Source of the DNA: Teratosphaeria epicoccoides
Lineage: Eukaryota > Ascomycota > Dothideomycetes > Mycosphaerellales > Teratosphaeriaceae
Assembly: GCA_021401465.1 (NCBI GenBank)
Contig: JADDMT010000009.1
Location: 248,001-312,000 of the forward strand
Direction: 5' to 3'
Length of the DNA: 64,000 bases
Shown piece after piece: positions 45,214-56,472 of this stretch. Both the position numbers and the translations under genes were made by a program. Under the pieces are notes generated by a model. The model worked only from the letters and a program-made list of their open reading frames with translations. It did not search any database and was not told the origin of the DNA. The stretch's first letter is position 1, and the number at the start of each line of letters is the position of its first letter.

Positions 45214-45871
45214 GGTGTCGCCGCTGGTCTCCACCCCCAACCGAGATTCGTCACCTGATCTCAGGGCGATTGGAAGGTCATCGCGTATTATTCAGCCGTC
45301 GATTTGTGTGATCGTAACAGTAACTTGGGCTAAGACAAGGCGACAGAATTGTCAATTGATTTGTTTCCTATCGATTACTTATTGTTGGTGACGAGCGAGG
45401 GCAAGCACACTGGAGACCCTGGTTTACGCAAGTGGGTCCGCTTTTAAATACACGTAACCTGAACACCGCGAACCAGACCATCATGGGACAACATCTTCCG
45501 CGACGGACACGCAGACTATCAATGCGGCAGACGAGCGCACAAGACAGACCGTCTCGCGAAGATGAGCATGCCGGATAAGGCTGTCATCCAGTAGGCAAAG
45601 GCCCGGCAAACGGTGTCACCATATCCCACCATGACTTGGCTTCCAGAATTATAGACCGCTGTCACTGTTACCTCTGGGCCACGTCGACTCAAGCTTGGCA
45701 GACGACATTTAGATATATTCCGCATCTACGACTTCTTGTTTGCCCGATCGAGCGACTGGAACAAGACCCTACCCACATGCACGCCATGAGACCGAAACAC
45801 GCCCAAGCTGTTTCAGAAGCATTACTCGTGTAATCAAGGCGCAAAGTTCGGGAAGGCTATATGTTCACGAC
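45214..45871. other. Region upstream of AP-1 gamma
   Basis: It contains the AP-1 gamma promoter. Frames such as 45519-45725 on the - strand are open but unrecognised. Confidence 0.35.
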
Positions 45872-46165
45872 TCACTCAGGCAGGAGGTGTCTGATCCAGC
45901 CTGTGTCTGCTGCAGTTAGCTTTCCTATCACGACCACTTTGTCTCCCTTTCCTAGGCTGGTCTTCTTTGCGTCTTCTTGCCATGACTGTTCCAACACTGG
46001 GAGTGCTGCCTTCATCCTTTTCGTGGCCCCATGCCCCTCGACCAAAAAAAAAAAGCTGCTCTTCAGCATAAGCACGAAAGGTATAGTTCTGCTAGACGAC
46101 GGTCCATGAGATAGAGGCCTATCGCTACGAGCGCGTGGGGTGCTACTCGTGGCGTTGTCAGCCAT
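45872..46165 (-). pseudogene. Fragment resembling a DUF3431-family protein
   Basis: A 97-codon frame begins at the ATG at 46163-46165. Its last 25 residues (GDKVVVIGKLTAADTGWIRHLLPE and stop) resemble the opening of fungal DUF3431 proteins, where a 'K.VV.G.L...DT.W....LP.W' strand-helix unit precedes the rest of the domain. The remaining domain is not found downstream; a GTGAGT donor overlaps the stop codon but no matching next exon was recognised. A poly-T run interrupts the middle. It may be a truncated relic, or a gene with unrecognised introns. The call rests on a short motif. Confidence 0.3.
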
Positions 46166-47101
46166 ACTTGCCAAGCCGACATGTTGCACAGCAAATACGA
46201 CGTGGTCAGTTCGTCTGTTGGACACAGGAATACGACGTGGCCAATTCATGTGTTGCACATATGGCTACGCAAGACATGTCTATTCTCATTATTCCTCGAA
46301 ACGATCTGCTCACGCCGCGTTCCTGGGGCGTCGGCTCCGACTCGAGTGTGCTTTCGCACGAACTGGGCAGCTGACAACGGAGGTATGAAGGAGCGCTGCA
46401 ACTAATAAATCTGGACCATCGTCTCCGCCTTGGAAATGTTTGCGCAAAGTAGCGTCCACATTAGACACTATTCTCGAGGTACAAAGCGCAAAAAAGTACT
46501 GGACAAGGGTCCAGTCTATCGCGAATTTAGCATCGATATTCCATGGTCAGTCAATAGTCTAGAATACATGGCCCAGAGCGGCCGGAAGCCCCGTATCGGG
46601 ACCACTTGCAAATATTTTAGTGGTCTCCAACAGCGCCTTATTCGCTGGTAATCCTGACGGAGGAATTGCGTCTCACTATTGTTCTAAAACGTCTCCATTT
46701 TTCATGTGACAGCAGTAGATCGAGCTCAGCCTGCACACTGTCTTACCGCTTGGAGTCATGCTTTCCATACTTAGTATCCCGCTGTCTCAAGCTGCCCAGG
46801 TGGGAGTTTCTCGGCCAAGAGCCCTGTATGCAATAGTAGGACTCTTGCGCCGGTCTTCGCACTGTGACGCCTGCAGATGCAGTCTGATTTCATGATGTTG
46901 TCACAAGTCTCATCTGGCCTTCCTGCCGAAAAGTCCAGAAGTTCTTCCCTTGGTACACATGTGATACTGCCACAGTGGCAGAACCATCAGATTGATGTCA
47001 GCCGGGGACGAAGTGTTTAGAATCGGCTTGCCCATTGCAGCAGGCATGTCCATGGTTGACCGCATGTATCAAATTCAGAGCCATCTTTTCCGATGCTGAG
47101 T
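46166..47101. other. Intergenic region
   Basis: Near its left edge is an imperfect direct repeat of about 38 bp (about 46189-46262) containing AATACGACGTGG twice. The rest shows no recognisable gene. Confidence 0.4.
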
Positions 47102-47584
47102 CTAATTCTTGACTTTACTCCTCCCGGTCTGTCGGCCGAGACCGAAACCAGACAGAAACGCCATGCGCATACTCGCCCCGACATAGACGAATCCCAGATT
47201 ACCCCAATACATACTGTTCCACTTCCAGAACTCCCAATACACTGGCAGCCCAATTGCATGCACACTGTAGAGATGGCCAAAATCGGCTGTCAGCAGACCG
47301 AGTAAGAAAATTTTCCAGACCTTGATGTCACTAGTAGCCCGCAGTACCAAGGCTTCGTTGAGGGCAAAGACGAAGTATAGGTTGGCGAGTTGGTAGAGCA
47401 CTATCGATTCCCTGGTACTAACTCCGAGGTGTGAGGAGAGAGCGTAGTGTGTAAGAGACATGTACTCGTCTTGCGCAAACCAGGCATAGTAGGCTCCCAG
47501 TGCAGTGGCTATCGGCTCGATCCACAGGAAAAACAACTGGTAGGCGAACGGCAGTGGCGCTGCCTTCCCAAATGCTTGGGCCAT
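47102..47584 (-). CDS. DUF7704-type membrane protein
   Basis: This is a single ORF of 160 aa. The sequence has four hydrophobic segments, with FLWIEPIATALGAYYAWF near residue 20, ANLYFVFALNEALVLR near 70, a central KIFLLGLLTADFGHLYSV and NLGFVYVGASMRMAFLSGF near 135. This pattern, including FALNEALVLR and ADxGHLYSV, is that of the DUF7704 family of small fungal membrane proteins. Their function and membrane are unknown. It ends in a basic tail (RQTGRSKVKN). It is divergent from the F-box/WD40 gene. Confidence 0.8.
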   Translation of the reverse strand: MAQAFGKAAPLPFAYQLFFLWIEPIATALGAYYAWFAQDEYMSLTHYALSSHLGVSTRESIVLYQLANLYFVFALNEALVLRATSDIKVWKIFLLGLLTADFGHLYSVHAIGLPVYWEFWKWNSMYWGNLGFVYVGASMRMAFLSGFGLGRQTGRSKVKN

Positions 47585-48683
47585 ACCAATGGTACGGTAA
47601 TGGTCTTGGAATTTGAGTACAGTTCGGGATGTGCTGTGTTCGGGCGGCTTCAGCGCCGAGGTAGGTGTGTGCTGGTGCCGTGGAAACTGAAGCGAGGTTT
47701 CGAGTCGCGCGCAGAGGTCTGAAAGCGGCTGTGCTGAGGTGCCGGGCAGTCCGGTGTCACGAGGTTCACCGCTTCGACGATGCGCTGTCGCAGCGTATCC
47801 GCAAGCACTTCCTTTGCTCTGGGCGGGTTGGTTTGTTCCGAGTAAATGACGGTCTGATCAAGGAAGCCGCAGCAGAGTGATTAATCTATGACGCTGCTTT
47901 GTCAAATACCGTACGGCTGCCTACTCGTAGCTCCCGCGTGATTCTTCACGAGCCGGGTCTGTACCTATGTTTCGATGCTCGAAGATGATGACGAGTCTCG
48001 AAGTCAGCCCTGCAGCATTAGAGAAAGTAGAATCGGACGTGGCGACCTTGGCGCGAGAGAAGGCCTAATTAGGAGGGCGAAGGAGTTGCGTCGCAGGGTT
48101 CTTGTCTGATGAGCGACTCCGGTGCAAGATTCGCCCGTTAGCCGGCCGGCCAGGCGTGCCTCACGGTTCACCCGCCCGTCTTCCTCTGGATCCTCGTAAA
48201 CACGACGGTCGGGGCCGTACTCGTGTGGTCTGCTGCTGACCATTCACTGAAAAGAACCATTTTCCGACGTTCGACAGACTTCCACCCGACCAAGGTCTCG
48301 GACGAGGCTCGTCATTCGGGAGGGCGCGCACCAGAGTGTATAAGTTAAGGAGCACCGTTAGCACCTGAGCGACTCATCTCTCAATTGGCCTGGCCATCAC
48401 GTTCAACCATCATTACCATCATCTCCAACTGTCGACACTCATTCACTAGTCGTGTAAAAGGGCGCGGGATCATTCATATATCAGTTGTGCTTGGAATTTT
48501 CCGTTGCACACTACCCGTCACCACGGCCAAACACTTTCGCTGACCTTTGCCTCGCACGACACCATTCTCCAGCGCACGCCGACAAACTCAGACCCACCAC
48601 CCCATCACATTACCTTCGAATAAGCAAGATAAGCGAGTGGGGTAAATATCTTGTCTGGCACCCGGTTGGAGCCGTACACTATA
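47585..48683. promoter_or_regulatory. Divergent upstream region (DUF7704 gene / F-box-WD40 gene)
   Basis: These 1.1 kb lie between two outward-facing genes. The stretch before 48684 is CA- and CT-rich, like a long fungal 5' UTR. No further gene was recognised. Confidence 0.4.
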
Positions 48684-51125
48684 ATGTACTCCAAGCGGAG
48701 CGCAGAAGCCCGCCCTCACACCGTACATGCCAACACCTCTGCGACCTTCTCTGCCACCCCGCACGCCCTCGATGCAGACCCAGATGACATCGTCCATCAA
48801 ACCACCACAGAACTCGGTCACGGTATCTACATCCCCAATCCTCCCGGACACATACTCCGGGACCCAGCACTGATTGATCTTCCAGCGGCGGAATGGCGGC
48901 GAGAGATGGAACGGCGATACCCGGCCTATGCACCACCACCTCCCACGGCCGCCTACCCCAACCCTTTCGAGAAGTGGCGGCAGCGGCAGCACAGTACCAG
49001 TAGTGGTCCGATACCACCTGGGCCTGCGGAGGCTTCCACCCAACCACCCAGCTATATCAAGCAAACTCGCGGTCTTTCCCGGAGGTTTTCACGCAAATAT
49101 AGCGAGAAGATCGCAGAGGTTAGGGATGGCCTTCATCGGCACGGTATACCAGGCAGGAGGAGGGCAAGCACTCCGCACGAGAACCAAACGATAGACCCTC
49201 GCTTGCTGCTTCAGCCCACGCAGCCCACTTCGCCTACAAAGAGGACAGCGAACCGCAGCGTAGAGCCGCGTCCACGCAAGCATGGCCGCTTGTTCCCAAG
49301 CTTCTTGAATGATCGTGACCGAAAGGACACGCCCGCACCAGCCACCACCGCGGCTTCGCATGGGTTGCGTCCAGCCCCGGCACCTTCTGGGTTGGGATTC
49401 GCACCGCCCACCATCCACTCATGGACTCAAGGCGGCGAAGGGGCACGGAAAGCGGCGGCCGCGGCAAACAACATGCCGGGTCAACACGCGAGTAACTTCT
49501 TGGTCACCTCAGACCTCGAAGACCCCGACGTCCATCAGGAAAGCCTGGCACTGAGGCATCGGAGAAGCCAGATTGGCTCGATGAACAGCGCAGCGGATAG
49601 TGGAGCTGACCTGTCGAACGATTTCGAGCAAGCGTCGTCTCCCGCATCGTCCGAAGATCACGACTCCGTTATGGGCGGAACTGTTGATGAAGAGCAAGAT
49701 GAGATCTCAGTGGTCAGAACCTTCGACCCGCTGTGTCACCTACCTGATGAGATTGCCCTGCACATGTTTGAATTGCTAGACGCAAGCGACCTGGCGTGCG
49801 CTCAAGCGGTGTCCAAGAGATGGCAGGCTCTTATACAGGAAGATTCTGTATGGCGTCACGCCTACATCAGACGGTTCAAGCGGGAGACATATACAGATCC
49901 ACCTCCTGTTCTGGTCGGCGGTGCTGGAGAGGGTAGGTATAACAAGCCAAAGCAGGAGTGGAAGAGGATGTACAAAGCACGATTGATGTTGGACGCCAAC
50001 TGGCGCAAGGGCCCCGTCGAGGCTGGCAAGGCCATATACTTATCAGGTCATACGGACAGCGTCTACTGCCTGCAGTTTGACGAGGAGAAGATCATCACTG
50101 GTTCGCGAGATCGCACGATCCGCGTTTGGGACATTAACACATTTCAGTGCATCAAAGTGCTTGGTGGTCCGAACGTGAAGCCAACGGCAGGTCCAAAAGT
50201 TCTCCGTACGGTGGACTACCCCTCATTCCATCTGGCGACTGCCAGTGTGAATGGTACACCATATGGAGACATGATCTACACCACGCCCAGCCAATGGCAT
50301 GACGCAAGCATCCTCTGCCTGCAGTACGATGATGAGATCCTCGTCACTGGCTCTTCGGACTCGGACCTGCTCGTGTGGGACATCAAGACCTATGAGCCAA
50401 TCAAGCGTCTTAGGAGGCACACTGGTGGCGTCCTAGATGTTGCTCTCGATGCGAAGCACATCGTTTCGTGCTCGAAAGATTCTCGAATCATTGTTTGGGA
50501 TCGCAAGACCTTCGAGTCGAAGGGTGAACTGACTGGCCACCGTGGACCTGTCAACGCCGTGCAGCTGCGTGGAAAGTACCTCGTCAGTGCGAGCGGTGAT
50601 GGCATAGCTCGTCTGTGGGATCTTGATCAGATGAAGCTTGTGAAGCAATTCAACGCCAAGGAGCGCGGGCTGGCAGCAGTTGAGTTCAGCGAAGACATGC
50701 GATATGTGCTTGCAGGGGGTAACGATCATATCACGTATAAGTTCGATGTTGAGACGGGGGAGGAGGTCATGCAATTTACTGGCCACACGCAGCTCGTGCG
50801 ATCGCTCTGGCTTGATAGTGCCAATAAGCGTGTCGTATCCGGCAGCTACGATCTCGACCTTCGTGTATACGATTTTGAGACAGGCGAAGAGATCTGGCGC
50901 GCAGAGGAGTGGACTACGAGCTGGATGTTGGCTGCCAAGTCAGACTACCGCCGTATTGTGGCTACTAGCCAAGACGGTCGTATTTTGGTGGTAGACTTCG
51001 GCCTGAAGAAGGGCGGCTATCGTGATGGCGATCCGATCGACGGCGTCGACCTCTTGCGAGGCATCGAACACACCAATGCCATCCAGTGGCGCAACCCATG
51101 GCATCCGACAGGTTCTATGGAGTAG
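48684..51125 (+). CDS. F-box/WD40 repeat protein (SCF ubiquitin ligase substrate receptor)
   Basis: The product is 813 aa from the ATG at 48684, one exon. F-box/WD40 proteins bind Skp1 through the F-box and recruit phosphorylated substrates through a WD40 propeller for ubiquitination. The first 340 residues are Pro/Ser/Arg-rich and probably disordered. The F-box is at about 348-397 (CHLPDEIALHMFELLDASDLACAQAVSKRWQ). WD40 repeats follow from about 455 with clear GH..WD units: LSGHTDSVYCLQF, SRDRTIRVWD, SSDSDLLVWD, CSKDSRIIVWD, LTGHRGPVNAV, SGDGIARLWD. About seven blades can be counted. Frp1/FWD-like and Pop1/Cdc4-like receptors share this layout, but the orthologue cannot be named from the sequence alone. 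Confidence 0.9.
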   Translation: MYSKRSAEARPHTVHANTSATFSATPHALDADPDDIVHQTTTELGHGIYIPNPPGHILRDPALIDLPAAEWRREMERRYPAYAPPPPTAAYPNPFEKWRQRQHSTSSGPIPPGPAEASTQPPSYIKQTRGLSRRFSRKYSEKIAEVRDGLHRHGIPGRRRASTPHENQTIDPRLLLQPTQPTSPTKRTANRSVEPRPRKHGRLFPSFLNDRDRKDTPAPATTAASHGLRPAPAPSGLGFAPPTIHSWTQGGEGARKAAAAANNMPGQHASNFLVTSDLEDPDVHQESLALRHRRSQIGSMNSAADSGADLSNDFEQASSPASSEDHDSVMGGTVDEEQDEISVVRTFDPLCHLPDEIALHMFELLDASDLACAQAVSKRWQALIQEDSVWRHAYIRRFKRETYTDPPPVLVGGAGEGRYNKPKQEWKRMYKARLMLDANWRKGPVEAGKAIYLSGHTDSVYCLQFDEEKIITGSRDRTIRVWDINTFQCIKVLGGPNVKPTAGPKVLRTVDYPSFHLATASVNGTPYGDMIYTTPSQWHDASILCLQYDDEILVTGSSDSDLLVWDIKTYEPIKRLRRHTGGVLDVALDAKHIVSCSKDSRIIVWDRKTFESKGELTGHRGPVNAVQLRGKYLVSASGDGIARLWDLDQMKLVKQFNAKERGLAAVEFSEDMRYVLAGGNDHITYKFDVETGEEVMQFTGHTQLVRSLWLDSANKRVVSGSYDLDLRVYDFETGEEIWRAEEWTTSWMLAAKSDYRRIVATSQDGRILVVDFGLKKGGYRDGDPIDGVDLLRGIEHTNAIQWRNPWHPTGSME

Positions 51126-52136
51126 CGCACTTGAGCTCTAGACATGCCTGCCATGCATGCCTTGAAGACAGTATCGCCAAGATGAACAGATCCTCCCAGT
51201 CACCGCTGCTGCGGGTAGAACAGCAAACGTGGCCAGCTCAACAGGACTTCGGTATCATCAACCCAGCGGCATTACGAGCAGCACACTGTATCAGCCCAGC
51301 TCGAAACTTCTCGCTTCCATCGCTACAAGTGTCGACAAGTGCCGGTATGACCTGGACGTTTCCGACACACTCAGAGCCATCTTTACGTCAAGTCATGAAA
51401 TATACCACTAGAGACCAGAAGCACATCACTACGAATCATCATTCAGCAGCCATATGTCCATGCCATGGAATATGGCTGAAAATTTTTTGGTTATTTGCGG
51501 ACGATTTTTCATCATCCTCAGTGGCCGACCATGACAGCATCATGGACTTCGGAGGCCCAAGGAATCGCTTCGAAGCAGAGGACTTCATCATGGATTGGGA
51601 CTCGGGTAATATCAACAAAAGCTTCTGAACGTTGATCAAGCGTTCGGTGTTGTTTTGCAGTGGTTCAGCTGCAGTACGTACCAGCAAGATATACATGACA
51701 TTTTTGCCGAAGCGGCGACATACACCACATCAGTGCAAGAAATGAGTTCTTGCTAGCATCTTGCCAGCGTTCTGCGAAAGTTCAATTTGGGACCTTTTCT
51801 TGTCTAAAGTATTGCTTACCGATCTACTGGTCCCAGGCTCCATGCTGGTAAGACGAGTTCCCACGTATCTCTAGTGATTTGAGGTGAAGTTCCACTTGCG
51901 TACCTCTCCGTTGGTGTGGCCCCAAACGTTCATGTGATTACCAGCCCCACTCTGAGTGCTGAGACGTCATTGGCGGTCAAGCCCTCGGACCTTGGTCGAG
52001 CTTCTCTTACCTAAGTTACCTTGCTTTTTACTGTGGTCTCTCACTCTTCAAGTAAGCATAAATCACGATTACATGCCGCTGCCGCGTGCTAATAGACACA
52101 GGTAAGCAGATCGCGCCTCCGCCCACGTGGACGACA
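51126..52136. other. Intergenic region between F-box/WD40 gene and PFF1
   Basis: A frame of 180 codons (51086-51628) is open across the end of the WD40 gene but has no domain and is probably chance. The region holds a 3' UTR and the PFF1 promoter. Confidence 0.4.
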
Positions 52137-55131
52137 ATGGCGAAGAAGAGCCGGAGCTTCTTCAGCACGGCGCCCGTCACTGTCATCACGAGTCTCGTCT
52201 ACCTCGCCCTCTGCGTCGCGCTCTTGTACACGCACCTGACCGTCCCCAGCGCGTCGACCAACGAGACACCGACGGCCGGTGTGAATCTGACGCAGGCGTG
52301 GTTGGATTTGCAAGTATTGAGTGCGAAGTACCATCCGATCGATTCGAGGGAGAATGAGAAGGTGCGCGCGTGGTTGGTGGAGAGGGTAAGCGGGATCTTG
52401 AAGAGTAATGGGGTGGGAAAGAAGGAGGGGAGGGTGGAGGTGTTTGAGGATATGAGGAGTAATGTTACGTTTGTTGCGTTGAAAAATGGGGTCACGGCGT
52501 ATGGGGAGAGTAGTAATGTTTTGGTTTATATTCGGGGGAAGAGGGATGTGGAGGGCGCTTGGTGGGAGAAGGGTGGGAAGTATGAGGGCCCTGGGGGCGT
52601 GCTGGTGAATGCGCATTATGATAGTGTGAGCTCTGGGTATGGAGCTACGGACGATGGTGTCGGTGTGGTGACGGCGCTGCAGCTGATTTCGCATTTCACG
52701 AGTGAGGGGTTGCAGCCGGAGAGGGGAATTGTGGTGCTGTTGAATAATGGGGAGGAGATCGGACTCTATGGGGCTAGGGAGTTTGCGGAGCACCCGCTCA
52801 GCAAGATGCCGCATACATTTCTCAATCTGGAGGGCGCTGGGGCCGGTGGGAAGGCGATGTTGTTTAGGAGCACGGATGCGGAGGTCACGAGGCAGTACGC
52901 GAAGGCGCCGAATCCGTTTGGGGCGGTCATTTCGGGTGATGGATTCAAGAGAGGATTCGTGAGGTCTGGCACGGATTATAGTGTCTTTACGGAGACTCTG
53001 GGCATGAGAGGATTGGATGTCGCGTTCTTTGCGCCGAGGTCGAGGTATCATACGGATCAGGACGACGCGAGGGACACTTCGAGAGATTCGGTGTGGCATA
53101 TGCTTTCTGCCTCGCTCGCGACGGTGCAGGGACTTTCGTCCTACAATGGGGATGAGTTTGAGGGCGAGTCGCGGAGCGGAAAGCTACAGCTGAGTTCTGG
53201 GCATACTGGCGTGTGGTTCGATTTGTTTGGCCGGACCTTCGCAGTCATGAACCTGCACGACTTGTTCGCGCTCTCGGTCACGCTGTTGACTGCTGGACCG
53301 GTATTGCTGATCCTGCTGCATGTCATCATTGCGAAAAGCGGCAAGTTCTATCCTTTCACTCGTTACAGGTACCTTTATAGCGCGGATGACGATGCGCCGA
53401 TTGCAATCGGTGGGCTGAAGGGCTTCTTCCGATTCCCCATTGCCTTCGTCCTCTCCTCTGCAGCTGTCATTGGTTTGGCTTTGCTGCAGGCTAAAGTCAA
53501 TCCTTATGTGGTGTATCGCAGCGAATGGGTCGTCTGGGGCATGCTGCTGAGCGCCTGGTTCGCGGTGGCGTGGTTCTTCCTTGCGGGCTCTGATCGTGTA
53601 CGACCGACTGCATTGCAGAGGTTCTTCGTCTTGTTTTGGATGTACATCTTGACATGGGCATTGTTGGTCGCAGCTACGATTGGTGAAAACAACCTTGGAT
53701 TGGGCAGCCCGTACTTTGTTGTGATCTTTCATGCGGTGAGGGCCGTCGTCTTTCGTGCTGCAGAAGACTGTTGACTGACACGTACTTCAGGCTGTCTGGC
53801 TATCCCTCGTGATCAGCTACCTCGAGCTCCTGGCTCTTCCCACGAAGCAGAAGTACGTGGAGCACGTCGCTGACGCCGCAGTCGATGCCGATGGCCGGTC
53901 TACTCGGCCTTCTAGCAGGGGTTCTCGAGCTCTCCTGTCGCACAGCCACGATCGGGCTACTACGCTAGGAGACGATGCAGACCACGAGGCTACTGAGCGT
54001 ACTTCACTGCTTCGAGGACGCGACGCTCGTACCAGCCGAAGCACATTCACAAGACCCGGCAAGCGGCGCCAGCAAGAGGAAGACGAGATGCTGGACGACA
54101 TCGAGGACCCGTTCCTGACGAAAGCGTACGGCGACGAGCAGCTCTGGTCTAGCAAGCTGCCGCAATGGACCTGGATCCTGCAATTCATCATCTTGGCGCC
54201 GATCAACGTCATCATTCTGGGCCAGCTTGCTCTGCTCGGCACGCACTCGCTTAACCAGACACCTGCGGACGGGAACGCGGTACTGCCAATCTATTTGTTC
54301 CTGGCCGCTTTCGCGGTGCTCATCATGCTGCCGATCACGCCTTTCATGCATCGCTTCCCATACCAGATTCCCTCACTGCTTTCCCTGGTCTTCATTGGAT
54401 GCTTGATCTACAACTTGCTGGTATACCCGTTCTCGCGCGACGCGAGACTGAAGCACTTCTTCGTGCAGCAAATCGACCTCGACACTGGCATCAATCACGT
54501 CGCGCTTACAGGCATCGACGGGTTCGTCCAGAAAATCATCGCCCAGCTCCCAAGCGCCGCCGGCAAAGCCCTCAGCTGTGGCGCGATCGCCTGGGCCACC
54601 CGTCCCGGCCTTACAAGCTGCACCTGGGAAGGCCTCATGCCGCACGTCGTGCCCTCAGACTACCAAACCCAAGAAAATACCAAGCTCAAGCACAGAAATG
54701 ACACTTCGCCACCCTCCCTCAAATCCTGGCTCGATTACACCACCAACCTCACCTCCCCGACTTCCGCCCTCTTCACCCTTCGCGGGCTCAACACGAAAAG
54801 CTGCCGCATCCTCTTCGACACCCCCGTTTCCGCCATCCACGTCGACGACTCCTCCATCGACACCCGCTTCGAAACCGTCCCAGAGAAGGGGACTTCGCAA
54901 CTCCGGCTGTTCAGTCGGACGTGGGATAAGATTTTCGCAGTGAACGTGAATTGGAGTGAGGGGACAGAGGCGAAGGGGCAAAGGGGGAAGGTGCAGTGTT
55001 TGTGGAGCGATGTTAATGAGGGAGGTGTTGTGCCGGCTTACGAGGAGGTGTTGAGGTTTCAGCCGGTTTGGGCGGCTGTTACGAAGCATGCGGATGGGTT
55101 GGTGGAGGGCGGGAGGGATTGGGAGTTGTAA
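52137..55131 (+). CDS. PFF1: Vacuolar membrane protease, M28 family
   Basis: This is a multispanning vacuolar protein with an M28 zinc peptidase domain facing the lumen. The CDS is join(52137..53735, 53791..55131), 979 aa; the 55-bp intron has a CTGAC branch site and joins in phase 0. The start is the first in-frame ATG, giving MAKKSRSFF before a transmembrane segment (about residues 14-35). The metal-binding residues are visible: NAHYDSV (His), ATDDGVGV (Asp), NNGEEIGLYG (catalytic Glu pair), LNLEGAG (Glu) and SRYHTDQDD (His). Several transmembrane helices follow from about residue 380, interrupted by a loop with Arg/Asp-rich sequence, and a soluble C-terminal domain closes the protein. Length and layout match Pff1; the substrates in fungi are poorly known. 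Confidence 0.93.
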
Positions 55132-55653
55132 TCGTCGTTCAGGGGGTTGGAGAGGGTATGTATATGTCTACGTGGCTTGGAGGGTATAATCTGTCTCGAG
55201 AGAGCGTTGCACTTGCAGCGTTTCAGCTGGCGAGCGGTCTGGAAGGCATTCGGCAGTAGGTTTGGCATGTGTATGAGGCGTTGGTACTCGGTGAGATGCA
55301 GTAAACTGTCTATGAGCACGCCGCGAGCACGCTTCGGAGTCTCAACTAGAGAGGTTCGCTGTGTGCTGGTACTTGATGTGCAGCCGTCTGAAAGGGCGCT
55401 TGCAATCTTCAGCCGCTTGCGCTCTCTGGTCTCGGGCGCAGCACAAGTCAGTCCACTGAAGACAAAGGCGCGTGTTGGGGCCGAGATGGCAGTGTTCGCG
55501 CCCATACGCGCCGTCGACGACTCCTCACACACGTCGCGCAGAATAGAGGCCGGTGCACCACAAGAGCACGTCGACTGCAGACTCAGCGGATCAGCTCGAG
55601 CGCCTCAGATGGGCCCGCGCAACATGTCACAGGCGAAGATCACCAGCACAGTC
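55132..55653. other. Region between convergent PFF1 and TPT1
   Basis: It holds two 3' UTRs. A frame of 250 codons (55147-55899) runs into the TPT1 gene on the opposite strand and looks like chance. Confidence 0.35.
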
Positions 55654-56472
55654 TCATGCGCTCCCCCTCCCCTTCCCCCAACTAGCCGGGGCCTCCTTCA
55701 CCACCCTCCCCGCCTCCACCAACACCCCCTCGCCCGTCCGATCCTCCACGCGCTCAAACAGCTCCAGCGGCACCAAGCCCTCCGCATTGCCTTCGCTCAG
55801 GATGACCTGGTTGTCGCTGCGCCAGAGCTTGATCCCCGCGTCGAGCGCCTTCTCGACGTCCAGGAACATCAGGACCGTGCTGGAGTGGCGCATACCTGAG
55901 ATGACGGGGGCTTCGGATCCGGGCCGGGAGTCGTGCTGCACGACCGATCGGACGCCGGAGGGCAGGCCGGAGGCGAAATGGACGTGGTTTCTTGTCATGG
56001 GTTTGAGGCCGCCCGACGCGGCTATGAGGGGCCATGCGGCGTGCGTGGTCCCGTGGACCGCGGTCGCGGGCTTGTTCGCCGCCGTCACGGGTTGCAGCAG
56101 GCCTTCCGTCGCGACGGGCAGGCTGTGCCCTTGGTTTGCTCTGATCAGCCAGTCTTTCGCGTGCGTGCTCGTCGCGGTGCCTTCGGCGACAGGTTTGAGC
56201 GTGAAGCGTTGCTTGTCGTTGTCTGCGACGAGCTGGCTCACCTCTTCGAAGGTGGGCTTGAGGCCGCGGACTTTGCGGTTGCTGAGAGCGTCTTGGAGAT
56301 TCAGGAAGCCGCCGTCGCCCAGCTGGAGACCTTCTTGTTCGGCGCCGTGGCGGAGGAGCCAGGACAGTTTCTTGGAGATTTGGACGGAGCGAGGGAGGTC
56401 GCCGCCGCCGCCGCCGCCACTACCTCCGTGGGCCCCGCGGCTGCGACCTTTGCCGCCAGGTCGGCCTGCCAT
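55654..56472 (-). CDS. TPT1: tRNA 2'-phosphotransferase (Tpt1/KptA family)
   Basis: Tpt1 removes the splice-junction 2'-phosphate from ligated tRNA, transferring it to NAD+. The product is 272 aa from the ATG at 56470-56472; the frame is open upstream without ATG. A Gly/Arg-rich N-terminal region (GGSGGGGGGD) is followed by the KptA domain: ISKKLSWLLRHGA (Arg-His pair of the active site), WLIRANQGHS (Arg, NAD/RNA binding), GTTHAAW and GGLKPMTRNHVHFASG (Arg and His of the ADP-ribosyl pocket). The C-terminal half (VLMFLDVEKALDAGIKLWRSDNQVILSEG) is the standard end of the fold. It is complete, single exon, and its length fits fungal orthologues. It is convergent with PFF1. Confidence 0.93.
   Translation of the reverse strand: MAGRPGGKGRSRGAHGGSGGGGGGDLPRSVQISKKLSWLLRHGAEQEGLQLGDGGFLNLQDALSNRKVRGLKPTFEEVSQLVADNDKQRFTLKPVAEGTATSTHAKDWLIRANQGHSLPVATEGLLQPVTAANKPATAVHGTTHAAWPLIAASGGLKPMTRNHVHFASGLPSGVRSVVQHDSRPGSEAPVISGMRHSSTVLMFLDVEKALDAGIKLWRSDNQVILSEGNAEGLVPLELFERVEDRTGEGVLVEAGRVVKEAPASWGKGRGSA

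Noticed and set aside
51086..51628. 180-codon ORF overlapping the end of the F-box/WD40 gene
   Set aside because: It begins inside the WD40 coding exon, has no ATG in good context, and no recognisable domain.
52089..53099. 336-codon frame antisense to PFF1
   Set aside because: Very rich in Arg, His and Pro with no domain; it is a GC-driven shadow of the PFF1 exon.
55147..55899. 250-codon frame on + strand overlapping TPT1
   Set aside because: The part overlapping TPT1 mirrors a well-supported gene; the rest is Arg/Ser-rich and domainless.
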